The notes under the pieces: generated by a model
Told to the model about the DNA's origin: nothing
The model's database searches: none
Seen by the model: the letters and a program-made list of their open reading frames with translations, nothing else
Source of the DNA: a bacterium
GTDB taxonomy: Bacteria > Patescibacteriota > Microgenomatia > UBA1406 > GWC2-37-13
Reading direction: 5' to 3'
Length of the DNA stretch: 32,281 bases
NCBI GenBank assembly: GCA_029573715.1
Contig: JAKQDR010000238.1
Location: forward strand, 1 to 32,281
Shown here: positions 16,876 through 23,429 of the stretch, piece by piece
Position numbering within the stretch: position 1 is the first letter of the stretch
Layout: each line of letters starts with the position of its first letter
Made by a program: the position numbers and the translations under genes

Positions 16876-16899
16876 GCGCAAAATACCATACAGTATGGT
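16868..16899. promoter_or_regulatory. Two adjacent palindromes over and upstream of the -35, possible operators
   Basis: TTGCGC-AA-GCGCAA (16868-16881) is a perfect 6-bp inverted repeat, and ACCATA-CAG-TATGGT (16885-16899) is a second one. They are three bases apart, and the first overlaps the proposed -35. Neither is followed by a T-run on either strand, so a terminator is unlikely. A dimeric repressor site or an mRNA-end hairpin of the upstream gene are the alternatives. Confidence 0.4.
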
Positions 16900-16944
16900 G
16901 AGGTAAACTCGACTGTAATCGTTTGTCAATTATGAGTATAAATA

Positions 16945-18894
16945 TTACTTTCTCTGCCCTCCTTTTTTCTTCAGACTGAATATCCCGCCGTGTTGTGGAG
17001 GGTTTGGTGTATCTTCAAATCCATAGGTAAATGCAAGTTGTGCTCTTCGTAATCTATGTGCGTCTGCAACCAAAGAAATTCGGGTTTCATCGATGTCCCG
17101 ATTATGATTACTGCACCACCATGCAACAGCGTGCCTCATTTTATACGCTTCATGGCCATAGGGCCTGGTCTGTATTGTATCGGTTAAAAAAGCATCTTGT
17201 CCCTTGACTTGTACTTCGATGTTTGCACCACAGCCGGGAGGTCGGAAAATGGCGTTGACTACCCCTCGTTCAAGTTTTTCTTCAAATACCTCACTCAGCC
17301 AGACTGCATCAGGCCGTGATCCTCGTATTACTTGAGCATGATTTTGTGAGGAGTCAAGCACTTGTGCTTTCAACTGATTTGCATAAGCGTAACCTAGATG
17401 TTGAACTGCATTTCCTAAAAATATAACCTGGGTACGAAATATGTCATGATGGTGATCGAGTGCCCATTGCCAAAACTCAGTGCTCCCCCATCTAAGGGCT
17501 TTTGCCTCATCGGGAAGTCCATCATATTTTCCTGTCCCATCGGGCCTTCTATCATTCCAAAGCTCAAGCATCTTCCAAAATACACTGCTTCTTGTCTTCA
17601 CATCAATTAATCGCTCAGTATTGATAATAATTCCTCCTTTGGCGTCTCTGGTTACTCCTGGTATATACATATCATTTGGCCCATATGATAGCGTTGGATT
17701 ATCACGTTTGAGCGCATCGTATCCCTTTCGTGCAAACTCAGTATCGGTAAGCAGATGAATATTTCCACGCCCGGCAATAACTGGCTCCACATTACTCTTA
17801 AACCAATCAGCCACAGCAGCTCTATCTGCATTAAACTTATGTGGTTCACCGTATTTACTCATCACTGCGGCTCTCAAATTGCCATATGCTTCCGGCATAA
17901 ATGACATCGCAATACACTCGCCTGCATACCTGCTCATTATGCTCTCGTCCAGTCCTCGTGCTACCGGCCACAGTTCTGTCAGCACCATAAGTGCCTCTCT
18001 TCTTTGATCCTGTGGTGTATGTTTAGTTTTGGGATTACTATACTTTTCATACGCCAGCGCCAAACGCACAATATTTTTTCTGTATTGATTAAGCTCCACC
18101 CCACCACCATTTCTTCCTGCGGCCGATTCATATAAGGTTGCGGGCGATCGAAATTGAGGGATATCCTCACGCACAGTGCCTCTATCTGTGTAGTCTGTTG
18201 TAAGTGTTTTGTACATGTCCCAAAAAGTTTCTGGTGTGTAGTCTTGGTTTTCACCAACCGCCTGAAACAGGCCAGCTTCTTGAGCTTGATTTGCCACACT
18301 CCTGCATCGTTCATCATCTTGACGAATCTCATAGAGCATGGATGCAAATTCATCGGCTTCTTGCGAGGATATTTTGTATTCGCGTGTAACTGTACGTACG
18401 ATTGTCTCTCGGGCAACTTGCTCATTTATCGCTCCTTCTGCATTGCGATGATAATTCGCATAATCATGCATACGAATCGCTAAATGCACTAAAGGATCAG
18501 CGATTCCCATGTAGGCTAGCGCAAAATATGATGCCCTCACTCCATGCGCAACTGCCGATTCACGTATTTTACGACCTTCTTTTTTGGCAACAGTCCGAAA
18601 GGGAATATATTGTTTGTCTATATAAAATTTATCAGCTGTCTCATGTGCTCTTGCGATGTTCACGCGCATCCTGCGTACCGCTTCGTCATTCCAGCTCAGG
18701 CCTTGCATCACGTTATCAAGCTGTGAAGGTCTATTTTCATGAAGCAGGTATCTTCTCATGTCTTGACTCGTATATTCGGGAAACAGTGTATCAGACTCAA
18801 TTCCCGTTCCTGCTAATTGCATCCGCCAGTTGATCATTGCATCAGTAACTGATTGCTGATCATGTTTTGGTTTAAAAACTTCAAAGGCAAACAT
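16945..18894 (-). CDS. Divergent RelA/SpoT-homologue-like protein (HD region plus degenerate synthetase region)
   Basis: The 649-aa protein has the order of parts of a long RelA/SpoT homologue. Residues 100-200 contain an HD-type pattern, with His117 in AVAHGVRASYF and His143-Asp144 in RMHDYANYH. Residues 270-345 resemble the helical linker of RSH enzymes: NIVRLALAYEKYSN, REALMVLTELWPVARGLDES and CIAMSFMPEAYGNL match the places of ADRLHNMRT, ETLEIYAPLAHRLG and LEDLSFKYLEPEAY. Residues 425-590 resemble a synthetase domain: DVKTRSSVFWKM, HDIFRTQVIF, then NIEVQVKGQ and GHEAYKMR in place of EIQIRT and AAHWxYK. The Asp of ADRLHN and the Tyr-Lys-Ser-Ile-His motif are not evident, and no TGS/ACT regulatory region follows. 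Thus (p)ppGpp turnover is possible but unproven. The family call is by eye. The start lies 8 nt after a terminator-like T-run. Confidence 0.55.
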   Translation of the reverse strand: MFAFEVFKPKHDQQSVTDAMINWRMQLAGTGIESDTLFPEYTSQDMRRYLLHENRPSQLDNVMQGLSWNDEAVRRMRVNIARAHETADKFYIDKQYIPFRTVAKKEGRKIRESAVAHGVRASYFALAYMGIADPLVHLAIRMHDYANYHRNAEGAINEQVARETIVRTVTREYKISSQEADEFASMLYEIRQDDERCRSVANQAQEAGLFQAVGENQDYTPETFWDMYKTLTTDYTDRGTVREDIPQFRSPATLYESAAGRNGGGVELNQYRKNIVRLALAYEKYSNPKTKHTPQDQRREALMVLTELWPVARGLDESIMSRYAGECIAMSFMPEAYGNLRAAVMSKYGEPHKFNADRAAVADWFKSNVEPVIAGRGNIHLLTDTEFARKGYDALKRDNPTLSYGPNDMYIPGVTRDAKGGIIINTERLIDVKTRSSVFWKMLELWNDRRPDGTGKYDGLPDEAKALRWGSTEFWQWALDHHHDIFRTQVIFLGNAVQHLGYAYANQLKAQVLDSSQNHAQVIRGSRPDAVWLSEVFEEKLERGVVNAIFRPPGCGANIEVQVKGQDAFLTDTIQTRPYGHEAYKMRHAVAWWCSNHNRDIDETRISLVADAHRLRRAQLAFTYGFEDTPNPPQHGGIFSLKKKGGQRK

Positions 18895-18902
18895 AGGTAG
18901 TC

Positions 18903-18940
18903 AAAAAAAATCCCCGCTAATATTCGACGAGGGTGGATTT
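18903..18940 (-). terminator. Terminator-like hairpin before the RelA/SpoT-like gene
   Basis: On the minus strand AAATCC (18940-18935) pairs with GGATTT (18913-18908), extended by two or three G-C pairs past a one-base bulge. The 3' side runs into eight Ts (18910-18903). It follows the 54-aa ORF, whose TAG lies in the loop, and ends eight bases before the next ATG. It could end the small operon or act as an attenuator. The stem is short. Confidence 0.5.
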
Positions 18941-19081
18941 CAATTGTGAAATTGTCACCCCGCCATACTTCCAATATGAAGCAAAGCGAGATTTTCGTAC
19001 AATTGTGTCGTTATCCAATTCATGATGATTAATAATCTTATACAATTCGTTATTATCATGTATCAACATAGCTTCCCTCAT
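18917..19081 (-). CDS. 54-aa small protein, unknown function
   Basis: This short frame encodes 54 residues, beginning MREAMLIHDNNELYKIINHH and ending QLKSTLVEY. The composition is protein-like, with a mix of charged and hydrophobic residues, one Trp and no low complexity. It starts one base after the TGA of the 115-aa gene upstream, the usual arrangement for translational coupling. A second in-frame ATG at 19069 is preceded by GAGGGA at about seven bases and may be the actual start (50 aa). The first 25 residues look helical. I recognise no family. The pairing of two small genes under one promoter resembles toxin-antitoxin layouts, but nothing in the sequences identifies them as such. Confidence 0.5.
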   Translation of the reverse strand: MREAMLIHDNNELYKIINHHELDNDTIVRKSRFASYWKYGGVTISQLKSTLVEY

Positions 19082-19082
19082 T

Positions 19083-19430
19083 TCATTTACTTATCTTAAT
19101 TCCCGATTCGTAAGTTGCCCCTGTTGATCGATCCACTACTTCAACTGGTTGATAAGTTCGATATCCATTGGGATCGTTAGGAATATTTTTGACTGAATAT
19201 CTACCCGGACCTCGATTCGGTTGATGGGTGGCGCATACTATTTGAGAATAATGGTTATTATTTAATTTAATTCCACCTTCTTGAGAGATGTCGATTCTCC
19301 CCCTTCGCGCTCCTCTCCAATGTGCACGAGGTTCACCAGGATTGTTTGTAAACAGAGTCATCCTTCCTATTCGGCTAATTGCTATCGTGTTTTCAAATAT
19401 ACTCATGATGTGCACTGATTTATATTTCAA
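19083..19430 (-). CDS. Small hypothetical protein, first gene of a two-gene operon
   Basis: I do not recognise this 115-aa protein. It is basic and beta-rich in appearance, with many Gly, Arg and Asn residues (ARRGRIDISQEGGIKL, QPNRGPGRYSVKNIPND) and no membrane segment. The start is uncertain. ATG at 19430 lies almost exactly at the transcription start predicted from the promoter at 19436-19464 and would be leaderless; ATG at 19406 (MSIFENTIAISRIG, 107 aa) would have a leader of about 23 nt and begins with the more protein-like stretch. It is cotranscribed with the 54-aa ORF that begins one base after its stop. The gene is divergent from aspS, with 71-101 bp between the two starts. Confidence 0.6.
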   Translation of the reverse strand: MKYKSVHIMSIFENTIAISRIGRMTLFTNNPGEPRAHWRGARRGRIDISQEGGIKLNNNHYSQIVCATHQPNRGPGRYSVKNIPNDPNGYRTYQPVEVVDRSTGATYESGIKISK

Positions 19431-19435
19431 TGCAT

Positions 19436-19464
19436 ATTATAGGTTATGATGTATCATTAGTCCA
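19436..19464 (-). promoter_or_regulatory. Promoter of the small two-gene operon
   Basis: On the minus strand TGGACT (19464-19459) and a perfect TATAAT (19441-19436) are exactly 17 nt apart. This is among the best promoters in the window. Confidence 0.7.
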
Positions 19465-19494
19465 GCTCAATTACGCACAATAAACACAATCAAG

Positions 19495-19500
19495 TATAAT
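19495..19500 (+). promoter_or_regulatory. -10 box for aspS
   Basis: TATAAT at 19495-19500, with TTACGC (19471-19476) at 18 nt as a weak -35. The predicted transcript start (about 19507) lies after the first in-frame ATG at 19502, so translation should begin at 19532 with MANTFTATL. Confidence 0.6.
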
Positions 19501-19531
19501 AATGAAGACAAATTTCATTAAATCTAAATAT

Positions 19532-20869
19532 ATGGCAAACACCTTCACTGCGACTTTGAACCGCGTCATAAGCTCCGGATTACTTCACCACATCGACAGG
19601 ACAGTCATGATGCGTGGGTGGCTGTATAAGGTGCGCAAAATGGGAGGGCTCGCATTTGTGGTACTTCGCGACCGCGGAGGCCTGGTGCAAATGGTGATTG
19701 ATAAAAAAGATGAGATGGACAAGCTTGAAGGGCTCTATAACGGCACCGTCATGCGAGTTGAGGGAAAAGTTAAGGCTGAGCCACGTGCCCCCGGCGGTGT
19801 TGAGCTTTTTGACACGAAAATCACTGTTGAAGTTCCGGTAGCCCATGTACCTCCCGTTGAGGTTGATAAGAAATTTGAACACAAACCCGAAACCCTCGAG
19901 ACACTTTTTGATCACAAAGTCGTCATGCTTCGAAACATGCGCGAACAAGCTATCTTTCGTATACAGGCTGAGGTCAAGGAGGGCCTTCGCAGATACCTCA
20001 AATCCCAAGACTTCGTGGAGTTTAACTCCCCCAAACTCTTGCCCGGCGCAACAGAAGGAGGAGCGGAAGTGTTTAAGCTTGACTACTTTGGTCAAGAGGC
20101 AACCCTCGCACAATCTGCCCAATTTTACAAGCAAATCATGGTGGGCGTGTTTGAGCGGGCATTTGAAATAAACCCCACCTATCGTGCCGAGCCCTCTGCC
20201 ACCACACGCCACATGAGTGAATTCATGCACATTGATGCAGAGATGGGATTTGTGGAGTTTGAAGAATTGCTCCAGCTTGTTGCAACGATGGTAAATAGCA
20301 CAGTTGAATACACATGGGCGAGCGCATCGGAAGGGCTTGGTGTATGGCAAGCCAAAAAGCCCGTGCTCCCCGCATCATATCCCGCGCTTTCACTTGAAAA
20401 AATTCATGCCCTCTACTCTGAGAAAAACCCTGATGACACCCGTGGAGAGAAAGATTTGCGGCCCGATGAAGAGCGCTTCATCTGTGAGTACAGTGCAAAA
20501 CATCTTGGGTCTGAAGCAGTGTTTGTGGTAGATTGGCCTCGTGATGGCGCAAAGTTTTATCATCGCCACAAAGCCGATGATCCCAACATATTTGAGCGTT
20601 TTGACTTACTCTTTCGAGGAGTTGAGATTGCAACGGGCAGCATGCGAGAGCACCGGTATGACAAATTGTGCGAACAACTCAAGACCATGGCAGGAGGTGA
20701 CCCTGACTCTGAGGGGTTCAGGCACTATATGTCTGCATTCAAATATGGCATGCCACCCCATGGCGGGTTTGGTATGGGGCTGGAGCGCCTAACCCAAAAA
20801 ATCATTGGGCTCTCAAATGTGAAGGAAGCGGCGCTATTCCCCAGAGACATGAATAGGCTCGCACCATAA
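19532..20869 (+). CDS. aspS: Aspartyl-tRNA synthetase, archaeal/compact type
   Basis: The enzyme charges tRNA with aspartate in the cytoplasm. The 445-aa product has an N-terminal OB-fold anticodon-binding domain (residues about 15-105, GWLYKVRKMGGLAFVVLRDR) and a class II catalytic core. Motif 2 is YRAEPSATTRHMSEF (about 217-231), and motif 3 is GGFGMGLERLTQKI (about 411-424). The flipping-loop region PGATEGGAEVF is present. It lacks the roughly 150-residue GAD insertion of typical bacterial AspRS (about 590 aa), so it belongs to the archaeal/eukaryal-like group. Members of this group may also charge tRNA-Asn; I cannot judge that here, and no gatCAB is in the window. The start was chosen from the promoter and from the conserved beginning. 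Confidence 0.95.
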   Translation: MANTFTATLNRVISSGLLHHIDRTVMMRGWLYKVRKMGGLAFVVLRDRGGLVQMVIDKKDEMDKLEGLYNGTVMRVEGKVKAEPRAPGGVELFDTKITVEVPVAHVPPVEVDKKFEHKPETLETLFDHKVVMLRNMREQAIFRIQAEVKEGLRRYLKSQDFVEFNSPKLLPGATEGGAEVFKLDYFGQEATLAQSAQFYKQIMVGVFERAFEINPTYRAEPSATTRHMSEFMHIDAEMGFVEFEELLQLVATMVNSTVEYTWASASEGLGVWQAKKPVLPASYPALSLEKIHALYSEKNPDDTRGEKDLRPDEERFICEYSAKHLGSEAVFVVDWPRDGAKFYHRHKADDPNIFERFDLLFRGVEIATGSMREHRYDKLCEQLKTMAGGDPDSEGFRHYMSAFKYGMPPHGGFGMGLERLTQKIIGLSNVKEAALFPRDMNRLAP

Positions 20870-20906
20870 GCCAAACACTTTCTGAGAACGCGATGACTAT
20901 TAATAC

Positions 20907-21458
20907 ATGGTATCCACTTCATTCACCACCAAATCCGGCAAAACCGCCACCGTCCGCTCCTCAAGCGCCCACGATTATGTGATTGCACGGGAATTTATCA
21001 ATACCGCATCAGCCGAAGACACCTATCTCACCTTCTCCGGAGAACAACTTACTGATGGTGAAGAGCGTGCGTATTTGGCAGATTGTGATATGCGTATCGC
21101 CGCCGGTGATTTAGTTAAACTTTTTTGTTTTATTGATGGAGTGCTCGTGGGGGATATCACGATAGGGCGTGATATCAAAGGCAGAAGGCGCTCCTATCAT
21201 TGCGCAACACTGGGCATTGTGGTGCATCACGCATATCGAGGTGATGGCATCGGCAAAGCATTAATCCGCATTGCGCTTGAGGAGGCAAAGCAGAAAATCA
21301 CCGGTTTGCGCATAGTGACGTTATGGTATCTGGAGCCTAATCAGAATGCCAAGATGCTCTATGAATCGTGTGGATTTAAGGAGTGTGGGCGGGTGCCCGG
21401 AGGTATGTGGTATCGTGATACATATGTGGACCATGTACATATGATGATGCGTGTATAA
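20907..21458 (+). CDS. GNAT-family N-acetyltransferase
   Basis: The 183-aa product has the acetyl-CoA binding signature of GNAT enzymes: LGIVVHHAYRGDGIGKALI, with the pyrophosphate-binding RGDGIGKA at residues 111-118. It is followed by WYLEPNQNAKMLYESCGFKECG, the usual last strand and helix. The arrangement resembles the RimI/RimL-like and aminoglycoside-type acetyltransferases, but the acceptor (protein amino group, amino sugar or small amine) cannot be told. There is a 37-nt gap after aspS, and its TAA stop overlaps the next ATG by one base (TAATG), so the downstream peptidase gene is probably translationally coupled. Confidence 0.88.
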   Translation: MVSTSFTTKSGKTATVRSSSAHDYVIAREFINTASAEDTYLTFSGEQLTDGEERAYLADCDMRIAAGDLVKLFCFIDGVLVGDITIGRDIKGRRRSYHCATLGIVVHHAYRGDGIGKALIRIALEEAKQKITGLRIVTLWYLEPNQNAKMLYESCGFKECGRVPGGMWYRDTYVDHVHMMMRV

Positions 21459-22099
21459 TGAGCAATACGCACATGAATTTATTTCTCGCCTCAAAAATTG
21501 ATCAAACGATTGATCTGCTTATCCGCGAGTACAACATGAACCCGGCGAATGTGCCAACCGCCTTTATCCCCACCGCGCAAAATTGCTTTACGTCACCGCC
21601 TCCGGTTGAAGAGCGAAGAAGTTATCAATGCCTGGTACAGCGTGGGTTTCCCATCCACATTATTGACATTGAAAAAGAGCAGGAGGCTTCGCTTCTGCAT
21701 AAATTGTTACCCATCAAGCTCATTGTTGTTGGGGGAGGCAACACCTATTATCTCCTTTACCATATGAAGCGCAGCGGGCTTCACAGAGTTCTTGCCTCAC
21801 TGATCCCCAAAGGCCTCATTTATGCCGGTTCAAGCGCCGGCAGTTGTGTGTGTTCACCTGATGTTACGTACATCAGACATCATGACGATCCAACCGCCGC
21901 ATCCGCTCTCTCAGATTTTCAGGGTATGGGCTTTGTTGATTTTGAGATATATCCTCACTGCATCGAAAGCCAGTATGAAGCCGATTATACCGGTGAATTT
22001 CTTACCGAAACACTTAAGTCAAACACCAAAAAAGTGTTCTTGCGCGATCATCAGGCGATTGTGGTCAAAAACGACTGGTGCAAGCTGGTGTCTGTTTGA
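21458..22099 (+). CDS. Peptidase E-like serine dipeptidase (family S51)
   Basis: The 213-aa product belongs to the S51 peptidases (PepE, cyanophycinase group), cytoplasmic enzymes with a class I glutamine amidotransferase-like fold. The core shows VVGGGNTYYLLYHMKRSGL (about 91-108), the nucleophile elbow YAGSSAGSCV (Ser126 as likely nucleophile) and YPHC (His167) as the likely catalytic His. PepE removes N-terminal Asp from dipeptides, while cyanophycinases degrade cyanophycin; size and lack of extra domains favour the PepE side. The start overlaps the GNAT stop by one base. An internal ATG at 21473 (MNLFLASKID) is an alternative start, because relatives often begin with that strand and a TATAAT lies at 21454-21459. 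Confidence 0.85.
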   Translation: MSNTHMNLFLASKIDQTIDLLIREYNMNPANVPTAFIPTAQNCFTSPPPVEERRSYQCLVQRGFPIHIIDIEKEQEASLLHKLLPIKLIVVGGGNTYYLLYHMKRSGLHRVLASLIPKGLIYAGSSAGSCVCSPDVTYIRHHDDPTAASALSDFQGMGFVDFEIYPHCIESQYEADYTGEFLTETLKSNTKKVFLRDHQAIVVKNDWCKLVSV

Positions 22100-22123
22100 C
22101 TCTGCATGAAGCTGCTGTAGAAT
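22096..22123 (+). promoter_or_regulatory. Promoter of the carboxypeptidase gene, predicting a leaderless GTG start
   Basis: TTGACT (22096-22101) and TAGAAT (22118-22123) are 16 nt apart. The transcription start is predicted at about 22130, the G of the GTG start codon. The -35 overlaps the stop codon of the peptidase gene. Confidence 0.75.
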
Positions 22124-22129
22124 GAACAC

Positions 22130-23041
22130 GTGAAACCACGCTACATCATTCTGCTTATCTGCGCCACACTTGCGGGACTGTTTTATCCCGGCAACCATTA
22201 TTTGTATCATCTGGAGCTTGCACACCCTGAAGCATTTGCCCAGCCTGCCCGCATGCCCGACCTACCCTACCCTATTCCTGCGGTCAAAGAAGGTGCACCA
22301 AGCCCCGTGGTGAATGCAGAGGGTGTGTATATTGTTGAACGTAAAACCTACACCACGGTGTTTGAGAAAAACCCTGATATGCAGCTGTATCCTGCATCAA
22401 CAACCAAAATGCTCACGGCACTGGCGACTGTTGACATCATGCGCTCATCAGATATTTTGACGGTCAAGGTGGCCACACCTGAAGGGCAGATTATGAACCT
22501 TATACCCGGTGAGCGGATGACCGTTGAAAACCTGCTCTATGGCATACTGGTCCATTCAGCCAACGATGCCGCATATGTCCTGGCGCACTATCGAGATGAC
22601 TATGACGGGTTCATCCGCCATATGAATTTAATTGCGGAGCGCATAGGCATGAAAAACAGCGTATTCAAAAACCCTGCGGGGCTTGATGAAGAAGGGCAAC
22701 GCTCAACCCCCCGTGATCTGGCACTTGCAGCACGAGCTCTTCTGGAGCATCCCATCTTGCGCAAAATGGTATCGGTGCGCGAAATAACCGTGATGGATGA
22801 GGACTATCGCATTAGTCACCCACTCAAAAATGTGAATGAACTCTTAGGCTCGGTTGAGGGGCTGGGCGGCATCAAAACAGGCTACACAGAAGCCGCAGGA
22901 CAAAACCTTGTCAGCTATTTTAAAACCCCCTATACCGGACATGAATATATCATTGTGGTCATGAAAAGTTCTGATCGCTTTTTTGACACCCAAACGCTCA
23001 CCGAGTGGATTACGTATAACATAGAGTATCTTGATCCGTAG
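22130..23041 (+). CDS. D-alanyl-D-alanine carboxypeptidase (PBP5-like, family S11)
   Basis: This secreted enzyme trims the terminal D-Ala from peptidoglycan stem peptides. The 303-aa product starts at GTG with a signal/anchor sequence (MKPRYIILLICATLAGLFYP). The three penicillin-binding motifs are complete: STTK (90-93, nucleophile Ser90), SAN (143-145) and KTG (249-251). RMTVENLLYGILVHSANDAAY and NPAGLDEEGQRSTPRDLA are typical of the DacA/DacF group. The C-terminal PBP5_C domain and amphipathic anchor helix are absent, as in many short S11 enzymes, so attachment would depend on the N-terminal helix. It indicates a peptidoglycan wall in this organism. It has its own strong promoter and no leader. 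Confidence 0.93.
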   Translation: MKPRYIILLICATLAGLFYPGNHYLYHLELAHPEAFAQPARMPDLPYPIPAVKEGAPSPVVNAEGVYIVERKTYTTVFEKNPDMQLYPASTTKMLTALATVDIMRSSDILTVKVATPEGQIMNLIPGERMTVENLLYGILVHSANDAAYVLAHYRDDYDGFIRHMNLIAERIGMKNSVFKNPAGLDEEGQRSTPRDLALAARALLEHPILRKMVSVREITVMDEDYRISHPLKNVNELLGSVEGLGGIKTGYTEAAGQNLVSYFKTPYTGHEYIIVVMKSSDRFFDTQTLTEWITYNIEYLDP

Positions 23042-23113
23042 CGAGAGGCTCCTCGTCCTAATTCCTCCACTACATACGCGACACACTGTAATAACCTCAT
23101 GGTTACTTGTATA

Positions 23114-23287
23114 GCTCACCAAACACCCTTTTCAGAAAGCGTTGAGAGTCCGTCCAGAAAATATGTACTCTTTATAAGCAGAGTATGAATCAGAGGACTC
23201 TCACCGAGTGAGTTTTGCAGAAGCCATAGATGTATCTTCAATGCTCAAATGCAGACGAACGTCTTTTTTGAAAAGGGTGTGGTGAGC
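23114..23287 (+). ncRNA. Candidate structured RNA (branched, closed by an 18-bp stem)
   Basis: Within the 388-nt gap between the carboxypeptidase and the next gene, 23114-23120 pairs with 23281-23287 and 23123-23133 pairs with 23270-23280. This gives 18 perfect pairs broken only by a two-base AA bulge. Inside lies a second stem, 23143-23151 with 23195-23203 (9 bp, TGAGAGTCC). It encloses a third, 23166-23171 with 23180-23185 (6 bp, extended by two G-U pairs that exist only in the plus-strand RNA). A weaker arm (GCA-GAAG with CTTC-AA-TGC, about 23217-23244) fills the rest. I tested it against the look of RNase P, tmRNA, SRP and 6S RNA and could not match it. No convincing promoter of its own is visible. 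A miniature mobile element is the alternative. Confidence 0.45.
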
Positions 23288-23360
23288 GGTGTATGTACGT
23301 GCATTGAGCGTAGCGTATGTACGCATGATTGTCACGAGAGTCTTGGGAGAATGGACCACC

Positions 23361-23389
23361 TTGACACACAAAGCAATTCGTTCTATGCT
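23361..23389 (+). promoter_or_regulatory. Promoter of the secreted coiled-coil gene
   Basis: A perfect TTGACA (23361-23366) and TATGCT (23384-23389) are exactly 17 nt apart. The transcript should start near 23396, leaving a leader of about 34 nt before the ATG at 23430. Confidence 0.75.
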
Positions 23390-23429
23390 AATTCTGCAAA
23401 GAGTGAGTTACTAATTTAAACTTCTTCTT

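Noticed and set aside
19502-19531. Earlier ATG for aspS
   Set aside because: It is two bases after the TATAAT box, ahead of the predicted transcription start, and adds ten residues not expected in the family.
19580-20350. 256-codon open frame on the minus strand
   Set aside because: It lies entirely opposite aspS, a highly conserved gene, and has a Cys/His-rich composition typical of antisense frames.
21454-21473. TATAAT with a following ATG suggesting a separate promoter for the peptidase gene
   Set aside because: No -35 at the proper distance, and the TATAAT is made up of the stop/start overlap; kept only as an alternative start note.
23114-23287. Identity as RNase P RNA, tmRNA, SRP RNA or 6S RNA
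   Set aside because: The conserved sequence blocks of RNase P, the tRNA-like ends of tmRNA and the SRP tetraloop helix are not seen; the branched shape is unlike the rod of 6S RNA.
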